From the NCBI RefSeq assembly GCF_001659605.2, contig NC_035172.2:17175051-17239050 (forward strand): DNA of 64,000 bases, written 5' to 3'. This document shows positions 34,021 through 44,784 of the stretch, one piece after another; positions within the stretch are counted from its first letter, which is position 1, and every line of letters begins with the position of its first letter. Below the pieces are notes generated by a model. The model did not search any database. It was not told the DNA's origin and saw nothing but the letters and a program-made list of their open reading frames with translations. The position numbers and the translations under genes are program-made. Origin of the DNA: Manihot esculenta. Lineage: Eukaryota > Streptophyta > Magnoliopsida > Malpighiales > Euphorbiaceae.

Positions 34021-34206
34021 GTTGATGATAGGAGTTCACAATTGCAAATACAAGCTGCTGAAGAAAATCTGCCAGAAAATGAGCCAGAAGATCTGTTTGC
34101 CCAAACAGGTGGGTAAACAAGCAGACAATATACACAGCAAAACAGAAACTATTTGCCCAAGCAGTCATAAAACTGTTTACCCAAGCAGACTGGGCAAACA
34201 GAACCA

Positions 34207-34947
34207 ATGCACCAACAGAATACAAACCAGCAAGTGAGCTTCAAAATTCCACCTCCCTTTCCAAAAAGGTTTGAAAAATCACAAAAAGAGAAAGAAGAAA
34301 GAGAGATCCTTGAAACCTTTAGAAAAATGGAGATTAACATACCTTTGCTTGATGCGGTGAAACAAATTCCAAGGTATGCCAAGTTCTTGAAAGAATTATG
34401 CAAAAAACGAAGAAAGCTTGCTGAAAAAGAAAAGGTAAGTGTAGGGGAGGTTGTGACAACTGTCATAAAAAGGAAATTCCCAGCCAAATGCAAAGATAGA
34501 GGGATGTTTGCTGTCTCTTGCAAAATTGGCAATGTGGGCATCAAGAAGGTTATGTGTGACCTAGGTGCATCAATTAATGTTATGCCTCTTTCTATTTATA
34601 AATCTTTGAATGCAGGTGCACTTAAAGACACTAGAGTGGTCATACAATTGGCTGACAGATCTATGGTATACATAAAATGCATTTTTGAAGATGTTCTAGT
34701 ACAAGTGGACCAACTTGTCTTTCCAGCAGACTTCTATGTAATTGATATGGAGGAGGACAATAGCAACACTACCTCAAACATCTTACTTGGACGACCCTTC
34801 TTGAGCACGACCAGAACTAAGATAGATGTGCACGATGGCACATTGACCATGGAATTTGAAGGGAAAGTAATAAAATTCAATGTTTATGATGCCATGAAAT
34901 ACCCCTATGACATGTCCCCTGTTTATAGTTTAGATATCATAGATTGA
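34207..34947 (+). pseudogene. pol: Protease region of element H (246 codons), truncated at a rearrangement junction
   Basis: An open frame with the Athila pre-protease segment (FPKRFEKSQKEKEEREILET), DLGASINVMPLSIYK (catalytic Asp at about residue 118), LVFPADFYVIDMEEDNSNTT, LLGRPFLSTTRTKIDVHDG and FNVYDAMKYP. The stop is not native: it is formed where the coding sequence is joined to inverted LTR I. The equivalent Athila-1 sequence continues in frame. Upstream (34085-34205) the sequence carries several GTTTGCCC/GGGCAAAC motifs read here as CLPKQVGKQ-type peptides. Confidence 0.85.
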
Positions 34948-35870
34948 TACCTTTTTGGTTATCCACAATTTTACAACTGTAGATAGTGGTAAAAGGATCG
35001 AATCCATAGGGAATTGATACTCACCTATTTTTCTTATCAAAGACCAAGTAAATAAACTGAAAATAAATAAAAGGGGGTTTTGAAGGTTGATATCTTAAAC
35101 TGAAATTAAAACAATTAAGTAAAGCAAATAATTAAAGTAAAGAAATTCAATAATGAGAAAAAGCCTAGTTGAAGAATTGGATCCACTTCAGTTGTTGGGA
35201 TTAATCATTGACACTTAGATTCTTTTATTTGTCTCAATAAATTAGTTATGGGGGTAGAAGACACTTCTCACCACCATATCCCTCCTTAAGCATAGATTAA
35301 CTAGTAAACGTTCTCTAATTAATCACTAAACAACAAGTTGCTAAGGAACATCCTTGGGGCTTTAGATTCATTCAATTGTCAATTGCATTAAAAAATAGAG
35401 AGACCTAATTCTAACTACCCAAACGTATGGTGATCTTGCTAGATTATGCAATCTCCTTGATTTTTACACCAATAGTTACTTGTGTTTGAACAATTCAAGC
35501 AATTACAGACTTAAACTATCCAAACTAATAAATTATCACTTTGCAATTAAGAATCAATGGGTCCTGTTGATCTAAACAACAAAACAACAATAGAATTAAG
35601 CATGAAATTGCATAAATATTGATAAATAAAAGAATAACATAATATGTTCAGATCTCCCAATCCATTAACAAACTGAAGTTTCACCTAATTTTCAACTAGA
35701 AAAAGAGGTTTCAGCCACTCATGGCTAAAACTAACACAAAAATCAAGAAAGAAAGCAAGAAGAAGAAGGAGAAGGGCCGGCGGTGCAGCAACAAGAGGGG
35801 CACGGCTGCTGTGAAGATTCCTGAAGAGTAAGTTGTCTTTTCTTGCTGGTTTGGCTCTTTATTTATATCA
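34948..35870 (-). repeat. Partial Athila-type LTR I (both ends missing)
   Basis: The minus strand matches LTR G from about 45 bp inside its 3' end to about 600 bp short of its 5' end. The family hairpin is at 35708-35731 with one worn position. The left end abuts the truncated protease of H and the right end abuts the LTR of element L through the shared bases ATCA (35867-35870). Confidence 0.82.
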
Positions 35871-38611
35871 ATTTAAAATTGATTCCCCTTTTCTTTATTT
35901 AATAGATTTTGTAGATAGGGTGAATGAGTTTTGATCCTGTAGAGACCTTAACTTTGTTTAAATTAAATGACAAGTAGAATAATAAGAACAGTTTAAAACA
36001 AAAAGAAAGAAGAAGAAAATGTTAGTGTATTTGCCCTAGGCCATTATCTTGGACCTTTTTGTATGTTGTTTTGGTTATTAATAAAAGAGGTTTTTATTAT
36101 CATTATTATTTTTTTGCATGTTATATAATAATGATTAACATCCCTGGTTACTTATTATTATGTTGATAATAATAAAATATAACTAGTATGGTTATTGATT
36201 GATAATCATGAGATGATTATGTATATGTTGATATAATTCAATAATCATAGATACTTGTTAGAGAACAAAGTATTGGATGGACCCGTACTGAGATCACTAC
36301 ATGGGTTATTGTCATAAGTGAATCTCAAAGTAGTTATATCTTAATCCTTTGACTTGAGATTGTCATAGTTTCCAACATAAGGACTGTTATATTTTGACAT
36401 AACCAAATATTGTCTTTAATTGGACAATCATAAAGGTTATGATTGAGCATAATAGAAATTATGCAGAGGATATTGAACAATCAAGATAGAATTTGTCCCT
36501 ATCTTTGAGAGAGATATCTTCTAGACTCCTCGATAAGTGAGACTGAGAAATGCATAGCCGTGCTCAAATGAAATGATAGTGTGATCAATATCATTTAAAT
36601 TTATCAGTCTACTTAGAGATTGAGAAATCATAGGTTTGAACATTATAAGTTTGACATTGACCATGACTTATGTTCAAACTAGATATCGTGTGACAAAGGG
36701 ATTAATACATATTCTATTTATTAGGCTTTATCGGACTATCGATCCTCATATTAAATGGGGTAGTCATAATATCTTGCTAGAGGCCGCTTATGATTTATGG
36801 GCCTATTGCCAATTAATATGAGCCTATTGGGTCACACACAAAAGAATGTTATTGATGTGTTATATTAATAGGCTAAAAGCCCATTAGTATAATTAATAAT
36901 AATAAAGATATTATTATTATTAATATTAATTATTATTTTGAGATAATAATATTTAAAAGATCTGCAGTCTATTTGTAACTGTTACAGATAAAAGATTCTT
37001 CGGTTTTCCTTATAAAAATAAACTATCACGTAAGATATTAGAGTATCTGTGAGATTGTGATAGTGAGTTATGCACACAACTCTTTTTTGAAAAGAATTGT
37101 GGGAAAACTGAAAGACTTAAAACGTATATAACTCCTGCTGCGAATTGTGGGGAGACAGTTTTTTGAGAATTCGTTTTGAGCTGCAGATCGAAACACATAG
37201 CATATCCATTAGAGAGAGCTAGCACTCTAGAAGGATAATAGACGTTCGTGTGAATACCATAGCGGGTGTTCATTGAAAAAGCAGCACCTTGAGTCCGGGA
37301 TTGTATCTTCTCGTTGAGTCTAACAAGTTAGTAGCTTATCCTTTCTTTCGAATTAAACGAAGCACACGGATCCCGGAAAGGAAATAAGAGATTTTAATTT
37401 TTGCGCTGCGTGTTTAGGTTGCAGTAAATCTTTGGGTTTCCTAACAGAAAATTGCTATTGGAGAAATTGATTTTAAGAAAAATTAAAGAAAAAAAATAAA
37501 ATAATGCAATTGGAATGATAAAATAAATAAATAATTAAAAAGCTTAGTTGAAGGTAATTAAAGTTGAGAGGTTTGTAGTCGATCATTGATTTAAAAAGTT
37601 ATTCATTTAATTGTCCATTATTTGATTATAGTATTCAAACAAGCGAATCCCACCAATTCTTTCTTAAGATTAAATTAATCCATGTAGCGCTTAAATTAAT
37701 TTTTAGTTAATTAATAACCCCATCAAGCGTGTAAATTTAATTAATTAATTATTTTAAGAAGAGAAGAATCCAAACTTGATCAAATAATAGCAAGTAAATT
37801 ATTTAAACTAAATCAATTAATTTCTTAATATAAATGAATATGCTAATTGCTACTTGTATTAACCCAATTAAATAATTACTTATTTATTTGGATTAATTAG
37901 CAATATTTTATCTTCCTAGGAGATTTAATAGACCTCTTGAATTTCTAAAAAGACAACAATGAAGGTGGTATTTCTTGAAAATAGAAAAATATTGAAAATA
38001 AAAATTAAAATGAACAAAAATTAATAACAAAATCTCACAACTTAATTAACTCAACTTGATTAACTTTGAACTAAAAAAATGTATTTAGTTTCTAAGGTTC
38101 AGAATAAAATTACAGAAAAAATAAAAGAAGAAAGAGAAGAAGAATTCGGCCAAAGAGGAACTGAAAGGAGAGTGTAGAGATGAGGAGAAGAGAGATGAGA
38201 GATGCTTTTCTACTTTTAGGGCAGCCTTTATATAGAATTTTTCCAAACAAAAAGATAATTATTCACAATTAAAAAGAAAAAAATAAAATAAATCTACTAC
38301 TCCTATCATAACTCTTATCTTAATCCTAATCTGATTGTGTTTGCATCCATCTGAAACAGTTTTGAACTCTGTACAGTTAGCAAAACAAAAATCTTGCAAT
38401 CTGTCCGTCGAGGCTGGGTCACAGTCTTGGGTAAGGCTGTACCTTCCAATCAGAAATAGCTCTAAAATAACCTCTTTTAGTTCCTTTTCATATTTTTAGC
38501 TCAAAATCTGTCCAAAATTAAAATTCAAGTAAAAATCAATCGTTTATATCAAAATCATAGCAAAATCATGAAATTTAATATAGAAAAAGTAGTGAGTTTT
38601 GGAACTCATCA
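35871..38611 (-). repeat. 3' LTR J of element L, interrupted by a copia solo LTR
   Basis: On the minus strand it starts TGATGAGTTCC at 38611 and matches LTR K along its length, but lacks the last dozen or so bases at 35870. Without the copia insertion it is about 1.3 kb. Minus-strand TATA-like TATATAAAGG lies near 38227-38236. Confidence 0.82.
36020..37446 (+). mobile_element. Solo LTR of Ty1/copia type (1427 bp)
   Basis: Starts TGTTAGTGTATTTGCCC and ends GGGTTTCCTAACA, with a perfect GAAAA target duplication (36015-36019, 37447-37451). The termini TGTTA...TAACA and the 'AATAAAAGAGG' and 'GCTGCGTGTTTAGGTTG' stretches are typical of plant copia LTRs; the assignment rests on those features alone as no coding region is present. 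Orientation is inferred from the LTR ends. Confidence 0.75.
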
Positions 38612-39991
38612 GATTTCTTCACACTTGCATTGTTGCTTGTCCTCAAGCATAGAAATTCAAATCCCTAAACATAATAAAAACACAACCTTGTCCTCAACCA
38701 TTTGAAACTTAATTTGTCCAAAGTAAAGAACCAAATTGTCATGCAATAAGATAATAATAGAAATAGTTTAATTTTACCAAAGTTCATTTCAACAAGTCTC
38801 ACCTTTAAAACATATTTCTCAAGATATAAAATTGACCCTCAATTCAATTTCAATCACACAAATTATTTAGAATGCCATTAATGTTAAACTACCCTTTTGA
38901 AAGAATAGATTCTTTAGAGATTTTTTACTAGACCAATAAAATTTAAAGACCTAGGAGAATTTTATTACACTTCCTGCTATATCTTGCCTGAAATCGATAA
39001 AATGATCGTAAAACAAATGGTTACTGAGCTACTTGTCCCAGGTTATTCAGCTCAGGTGGCTACTAGCTCCGCCTATAGTCACCTAACTAAAGGTATGGGG
39101 TGAGTTTTTAAACGGCCCAAAAGGGTGATACTCTTCCAAACAACAATTTTTTCATACAGAATCACGTTAAGGGGTCACTAAGTACCGCACTACTTAGGCC
39201 ATCGGATTGGTAACCAAATAACCAAATGATTAGAGGAGTGGGTCATATGAGTTCAAATTTCACATTTTCACTTCTTGCTTTTGCTGTTTGTTTTTCTTTT
39301 TTTTTTCTTTTATCTTGATGACATCCCTTAATTTTCATATAAATATATAGTCTAGACAATATTTTTAATGCCATTCTTAATAAAGGGCAGCAATTCATTT
39401 AAAAACATGCATTCATTACCCAACTATTTAAATAAGGGTCATAGTTCATGAACTCTCAAAATAAGCCTTAAAAATAAAACTAACAAAATGAACAATGATG
39501 AATTTACTCTATTTAGGGTAGCATACAAATGGCATAAAAACTTGAATTCTTTGATAAGAACATATCAAACTTCTCATGGCAAGTAAGGACTCAATAATTT
39601 TTTTAAAAATAAATAATAATAATGAAAAACAGAAAAAATTCAGAGAATTGAAAAAATGACAAATAAAGTGTATATGCTAAGAAATTGCTGAGAAACAGAA
39701 AAACAGAGCAAGAGTACATGCTTGGACAAGCCTCTAATAGTAAGTAGAAAAATTGATGCTGAACAGCAGAACAAAAGAAAAAACATAGCAGCAAAATATG
39801 TATGTCAGCCAATACAAAAAAAACATAGTAAAAACACTTCTATTCCAACTCTTCTTCTCCCCATCCCTCACATATACTCCTCACATTTTCCTTAATATGG
39901 AAAAAATTCAAGCAACGGGGGAAGCTCATAAACAAATTAGCATAAATGAGTAAAAAGAAACTTCCTTAAGGAGTAAGTTGCCTCTAGAACT
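38612..39991 (-). other. 3' untranslated region and polypurine-like tract of element L
   Basis: AT-rich non-coding DNA between the env-position ORF and 3' LTR J. Next to the LTR the minus strand is purine-rich (AAGTGTGAAGAAA, about 38612-38627), a likely polypurine tract. It shares 'GGTGGCTACTAGCTC' (near 39055) with the equivalent part of Athila-1. No gene seen. Confidence 0.6.
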
Positions 39992-41447
39992 TCAGGTTGG
40001 TAGTGGCTGATGTATAGGCAGCCCTAAGTGAGAGAGGATGGCATCCAATTTAGCATCAATATAGTGCATTTTTATCTCAATTCTGGCTAGGCGGGCTTGA
40101 TCATCAAGTGCTGGAGGTGCTGCTGAGATGGCTGGAGATGACTTGTCCTCTGTAAAAAATAAACGCGATCACGGTAGAATGATTGGACCTAGAGGATAAA
40201 ACACAATTTCTTTTCTCTTGTTGAGGCAAAGTAAGCCCATAGAGTTAAGTGCATGTGCATCAAGAGGAAGAATATGCTCAATGATGTGCAAATCAGTATG
40301 CTCTGTGTCAAGCAAACCCAATCCTACAGTTAGTATAGAAATCACAGAACCTAGATAGATGCCACACCCAATATCAGAAATACTCTTAAATTGAGAAGCT
40401 AACCAAAAATCAAAGTTAACTTTACGCTTATTCAACATGTATCACAAAAAGAATAGTTCATATTTGGTAAGCTTTGTGGAATCTTTATTTTTCCTAGAAA
40501 ATATATAACAAAGGAATCTGTGAATGTAGCTAAGGACAGGGCTCTGAATATCATTTGCTTTAGATTTAACCCCCTTAAACTCAAGTGCAGGATTCCCCGT
40601 TAATTCTTTATATACCAAGTTTGGATCCCAACCAGCTGGATAACCACACAAGGAGCAATAGGTAAATTTAAATTAAAATTCTGCACATCAAAAGAAAACT
40701 CAAAGGTAGCATAAAATTCACGACACAACTCAACATAGGAGGGGCAGGTTATTGCAAAAAACTTCCTCCATCCAATATTATCAATTAAAACATAAACTTC
40801 ATCAAGCAATTGCAAATGAGTTAAGGCAGCATCACTTATGCTCTTGCAAGAATAAATATCAGAATGGAGAAAGACTTGACACCTGGCTTTATCATCGCCC
40901 TCAAAATCGAAGTTACCGTGAAGTCATATTCCTCCGGTAAGTACCTGGCCTTATTGCCGGCTATTCTAGGAATTATTTTCTTATGTTTCTTTTTCGGAGG
41001 AGAAGCGAGCTGAACCTCCTCATTGCTGGTGTCCTCTGCCTCCTGTGCTTGTCCCCTAATTTTCTTTTCACTGTGGCTAGAGGCTATGTCCTCGCTACTG
41101 CTTTTCGTGAAAGATTCCAAGACCAACGTGGTGGTCTTAGGTTGCGCTTTTCGGTCTTGTAGCAATTTTAAAATTTCAGGCTTGACCTCCCATTCAGCAT
41201 CTTCATCAGTGTGCACTTCATAGATGGTGCCGCCGATGGAGACCAATGGAGAAGCCGCCGATGGTGCCAAAGTTTCAGTTCGTGATGGTGCCGTCGTGGT
41301 CTCTGTCGTCTTTCCGGTGGTCTGCTTTTTTGTCGATGAAGTCATCACAGGGTCCAACAAAGCTTGGCGATAGTGTGTGGATGAAGGCGTGGTGGCTGTC
41401 GTTGCATCAGACTGAGCCTCTATGCATTGGTGCTTCGCCATCGCCAT
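39992..41447 (-). pseudogene. Env-position ORF of element L (Athila ORF / putative plant transposon protein)
   Basis: Start at 41447 (MAMAKHQCIEAQ). A Thr/Ser-rich N-terminal third with a basic PPKKKHKK stretch, resembling a nuclear localisation signal, leads into YLPEEYDFTV. In later frames the conserved plant domain appears: NIGWRKFFAITCPSYVELCR, WDPNLVYKELTG, PVLSYIHRFLCYIFSRK, FDFWLASQFKSIS. The C-terminal ARLARIEIKMHYIDAKLDAI motif, stop at 39992-39994, is a short coiled coil matched by the Athila-1 copy. Several frameshifts inactivate it. A basic nuclear-type motif and lack of visible transmembrane segments argue against a simple envelope role; function unknown. Confidence 0.65.
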
Positions 41448-41880
41448 TCCTGCAAGAGAGAGCTAAGAGAGAGCTAAGAGAGAAAGAGGGTTGATGGAAT
41501 GGGAGAGAAGAAGAGAAAAGAAAAAGAAAGTGAGGGGTTTAGTGTTTTTATACTAAAAGTAAATAATAAATAATAAAAATAGTAAAAAAATAAAATTACC
41601 TTAGAGCAGTTATAAAATAAAGCAAAATATTTTACCACTCAAATAACCATTAAAGGTTATACATGATCTCTAAAAATTGAGGCTTTGTCCAGGAAATATA
41701 ATCTGATCCAAGGTAAAAGACAATGGAAAAAAATAATAAAAGAATAAAAAATTAAATGAGAGATAAAAACTCTAGGTCATGGACAGGCCTAGGCAAGCCT
41801 GTCACCTTGGGTTGCCTCCTAAGTAGCGCCTTTGTTTACTATTCTAGGTTGGACTTCCCTCCCTTCTAGCATCAATCTAT
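41448..41880 (-). other. Spacer between integrase and env-position ORF of element L
   Basis: AT-rich non-coding stretch with GAGAGA repeats just upstream of the ORF start (about 41456-41530). Nothing else seen. It may hold the splice acceptor that Athila elements are thought to use for the downstream ORF, but I cannot identify one with confidence. Confidence 0.4.
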
Positions 41881-42385
41881 GGTATCTCTAGAACCATAAA
41901 AACCTTCCATAGAAAGGTTTGAGTGTATGGCCATTCACTTTAAAAAATTTTCTAGTTTTAAGATTTTGAATTTGCACAACTCCATAGATAAGTGTTTTAA
42001 TCACAACAAATAGACCAATCCATCGTGTCTTCAACTTCCCTGGAAAGGGTTTTAGTGGACAATAGAAAAGTAAAATCTTTTGTCCCACCATAAAAATTTT
42101 TCAAAAAATTGATTCATTATGAAATGCTTTGGTTTCCTCGTAAATTCTGGCACTCTCATAGGCCTCATTCCTTATTTCCTCCAGTTCCTGCAATTGCAAC
42201 TTTTAGTCAGAACTTGCTTCACTTAGACTACTATTCCATTGATTTACCTCTCAAAAATCTTTATGCTCTAGTTAAACTGGCTAATGGTAAGGCTTGCCAT
42301 AAACTAGCCGGAATGATGACATGCCTATTGGGGTTTTGTAGGTTGTTTTATAAGCCCATAGTGCATCATTAAGATGGTTGGTCTA
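41881..42385 (-). pseudogene. pol: Integrase C-terminal part of element L
   Basis: The minus strand carries LNDALWAYKT next to LTR M, TPIGMSSFRLVYGKP, LQELEEIRNEAYESARIYEE and, in another frame, VGQKILLFYCPLKPFPGKLK and FKVNGHTLKPF (42091-41888), the usual Athila integrase tail. Stops and frameshifts present. It continues the core domain located right of LTR M. Confidence 0.75.
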
Positions 42386-43945
42386 TGATCAGTCCAAATT
42401 TAGACCATTTTATCATGATGTTATTAATGTTAATTTACACTTTTTCTGCCTAATTTTGTGGTTTTGATATTATTTTGCAAAAAATGGTATAAAGAGGTAA
42501 TTTGGAGAAAATGCCCTTAAAATTGCCTAAAATGGAACAAATGAGAGCAAGCATGCCAAGTTGCATCTGAAGAGGAGATAAACAAGGAAAGTAATTTGAA
42601 ATTCAAATTTCAAATCTCCAAGAGCATTCAAAATTCAAGATTCGCTTATTAAGAAAAGTGCTAAATAAGGAAAGTGGCAAATAAGGAAAGTGCAGTCAGC
42701 AAAACAATTTGAAATTCAAATCTTCAAGAATCATTTTCCTTATTGAAGAAGCCAAAGAAGATGCACATTCAAATTTGAAATTCAAATTCAGCTTGTCAAG
42801 GAAGCCAAAGAAGACATACTTGCCCCGCAAGTCTTGCACATTCAAAATTCAAAATTCAAAAGAGAGACTCCACCTCATTAATGTGCATTGGGCGGCAAGG
42901 GTAGCACTTGGGCAGTAAGGAGACCAACTTGGGCAGCAAGTAAGAAGCTAGGGCAACACATGAAAGCTATAAAAGGATCTCTTCAAGGCTACAACACAGG
43001 AACTATCTCTTCTCCTTCATTTAGAATCGGCGCACACTTCACCTTTGCACTCCAAGGCTGCTGGCCACCTCTTCTCCTTCTACCTTTCTTTATTTTCATG
43101 TTTTATTTCAGCCATAAGTGGCTGAAACCCTTTTTTCTAGTTGAAAATTGGTTGAAATTTTAGTTATTTTATGGATTGGGAGATCTGAATATATATTGTT
43201 TAACTTTTGTTTATTCAATATTTATGCAATTTCATGCTTGATTCCATTATTGCTTTGTTATTTTGATCAATGTGGCCAGTTGATTCTTGATTGCAAGGTG
43301 ATATATTGTTAGTTTGAATAGTTTTAAGTCCGTAATTGCTTGGATTGTTCAAACACAAGAACACTTGGTGTAAAAACTAAGGAAATTGCATGATCTAGCG
43401 ATATCTCCATGCGTTTAGGTAGCTAGAATTAGATATCTCTATTTCTTAATGCAATTGACAGTTGTTTTGATGTCTAAGGCCCAAGGACGTTCCTTGATAA
43501 TTTGTTGATTAGTGATTGGTTAGAGGACGTTCCCTAATTAATTTATACTTAAGGAGAGACATGGTGGTGAGAAACGTCTTCCACCTCCATAACTAATTTA
43601 TTGAATCAAACAAAAGAACCTAAGTATCAATGATCAATCCCAACAACTGAAGTGGATCCAATTCTTCAACTAGACCTTTTCTCTTAGTTGATTATCTTTA
43701 TTTTAATTATTCGCTTTATTTTACTACTTTCATCATTAGATTAACTATATCAATCTCAAAACCCCCCTTTTACTTTACTTGCAGTTTATTTTATTTTATT
43801 TTCAGTTTGTTCTCTTAGTCTTGATAAGAAAGATAGGTGAATGTCAACTCCCTGTGGATTTGATCCTTTCATCACTATCTGCAGTTGTAATATTGTTGAT
43901 AACTAAGAAGGTTATTTTTGACCGGTTTCGACAACCGCACAGTCA
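42386..43945 (+). mobile_element. Solo LTR M (Athila type, 1560 bp)
   Basis: Starts TGATCAGTCCAAATTT and ends CGACAACCGCACAGTCA. Flanks GTCTA (42381-42385) and CTCTA (43946-43950) match at four of five bases; removing the LTR and one copy puts the integrase back in frame, which supports the boundary. TATA box TATAAAAGG at 42968-42976 and hairpin at 43105-43128. Confidence 0.87.
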
Positions 43946-43950
43946 CTCTA

Positions 43951-44784
43951 GTCTTTCCTATTGACTTTGACAATTTTCTCTAGGATTGAATTTATTTTCC
44001 GGTTGGAGACTTCTACTTGATCATTTGTCTGTGGATGATATGCTCTCGAGGTATGACCATATTTTCTCAATAACGATTCAATCACCCTATTGCAAAAGTG
44101 TGTTCCTTGATCACTAACAAGTAGTCGCGAAACTCCAAATTTGGCAAACATATGATTTTTCAAAAAAATGAAAAACAACCTTTGAATCATTAGTTCTAGT
44201 GGCCTTATCCTCTATCCCCTTCGAAACATAGTCAACAACAAACAAAATATATTGATTTCCAAATGACGAAGAGAATGGACCATAAAATCTATGCCTCATA
44301 CATAAAAAATTTCAATTACTAGTATTGGTGTAAGAGGCATTTGATCTCGGTATCCCAAATCACTTGTCTTTTGGCAATTGGAAAATGCCTTACAGAACAT
44401 TTAGGAGTCTCTGAATACATTGGGCTAATAGAGTCCACATTCTAGCACCTTCCTTGCTATCCTCCTTGGACCGAAGTGCGCTCCACAAGCTTCTGAGTAG
44501 TAAAAATGAAGAATGGACTCTATTTCACTTTTAGGGATACATATTCTCACTATTTGGTCAGAATAAAATTTTCATAAGTACAGCTCATCCCAAATATATC
44601 ATTATGCATCATGTTTCAACTTTTCTTTTTTGCTTCTTGACATTTCTACTGGAAAGCTTTTGGTCACCATAGTTCACTAGATCTGCATACCAAGGGCTCA
44701 CTACCTACGAAGAAAATAAATGTTCGTCAAGAACTTCATTTTCCAAAGGAAATTCATCTTGGAGTTAAAATAAATGACTTAGGT
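43951..44784 (-). pseudogene. pol: Integrase N-terminal part and core of element L
   Basis: In changing frames: a zinc-binding stretch (SEACGAHFGPRRIARKVLEC, then FCKAFSNCQ, with a Cys of the usual CxxC worn), IDFM near 44290 (first catalytic Asp), VSDQGTHFCNRVIE near 44090 (second Asp) and HPQTNDQVEVSNRKI near 44020 (catalytic Glu). Element C is inserted at 44784, between RNase H and the start of integrase. Confidence 0.75.

Larger units (their letters stand above)
30974..34947 (+). mobile_element. Element H: 5' part of an Athila-type element (LTR, primer site, gag, protease)
   Basis: Runs opposite to Athila-1. It has a 5' LTR, tRNA-Asp-type primer site, gag and protease, then stops abruptly at about 34947 where an inverted partial LTR (I) begins. 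No RT, integrase or 3' LTR. The protease is close to that of Athila-1, so both belong to one family. Confidence 0.82.

Noticed and set aside
36636..36821. 61-codon frame within the copia-type LTR
   Set aside because: Short, AT-rich and without similarity to copia proteins; LTRs of this type are non-coding.
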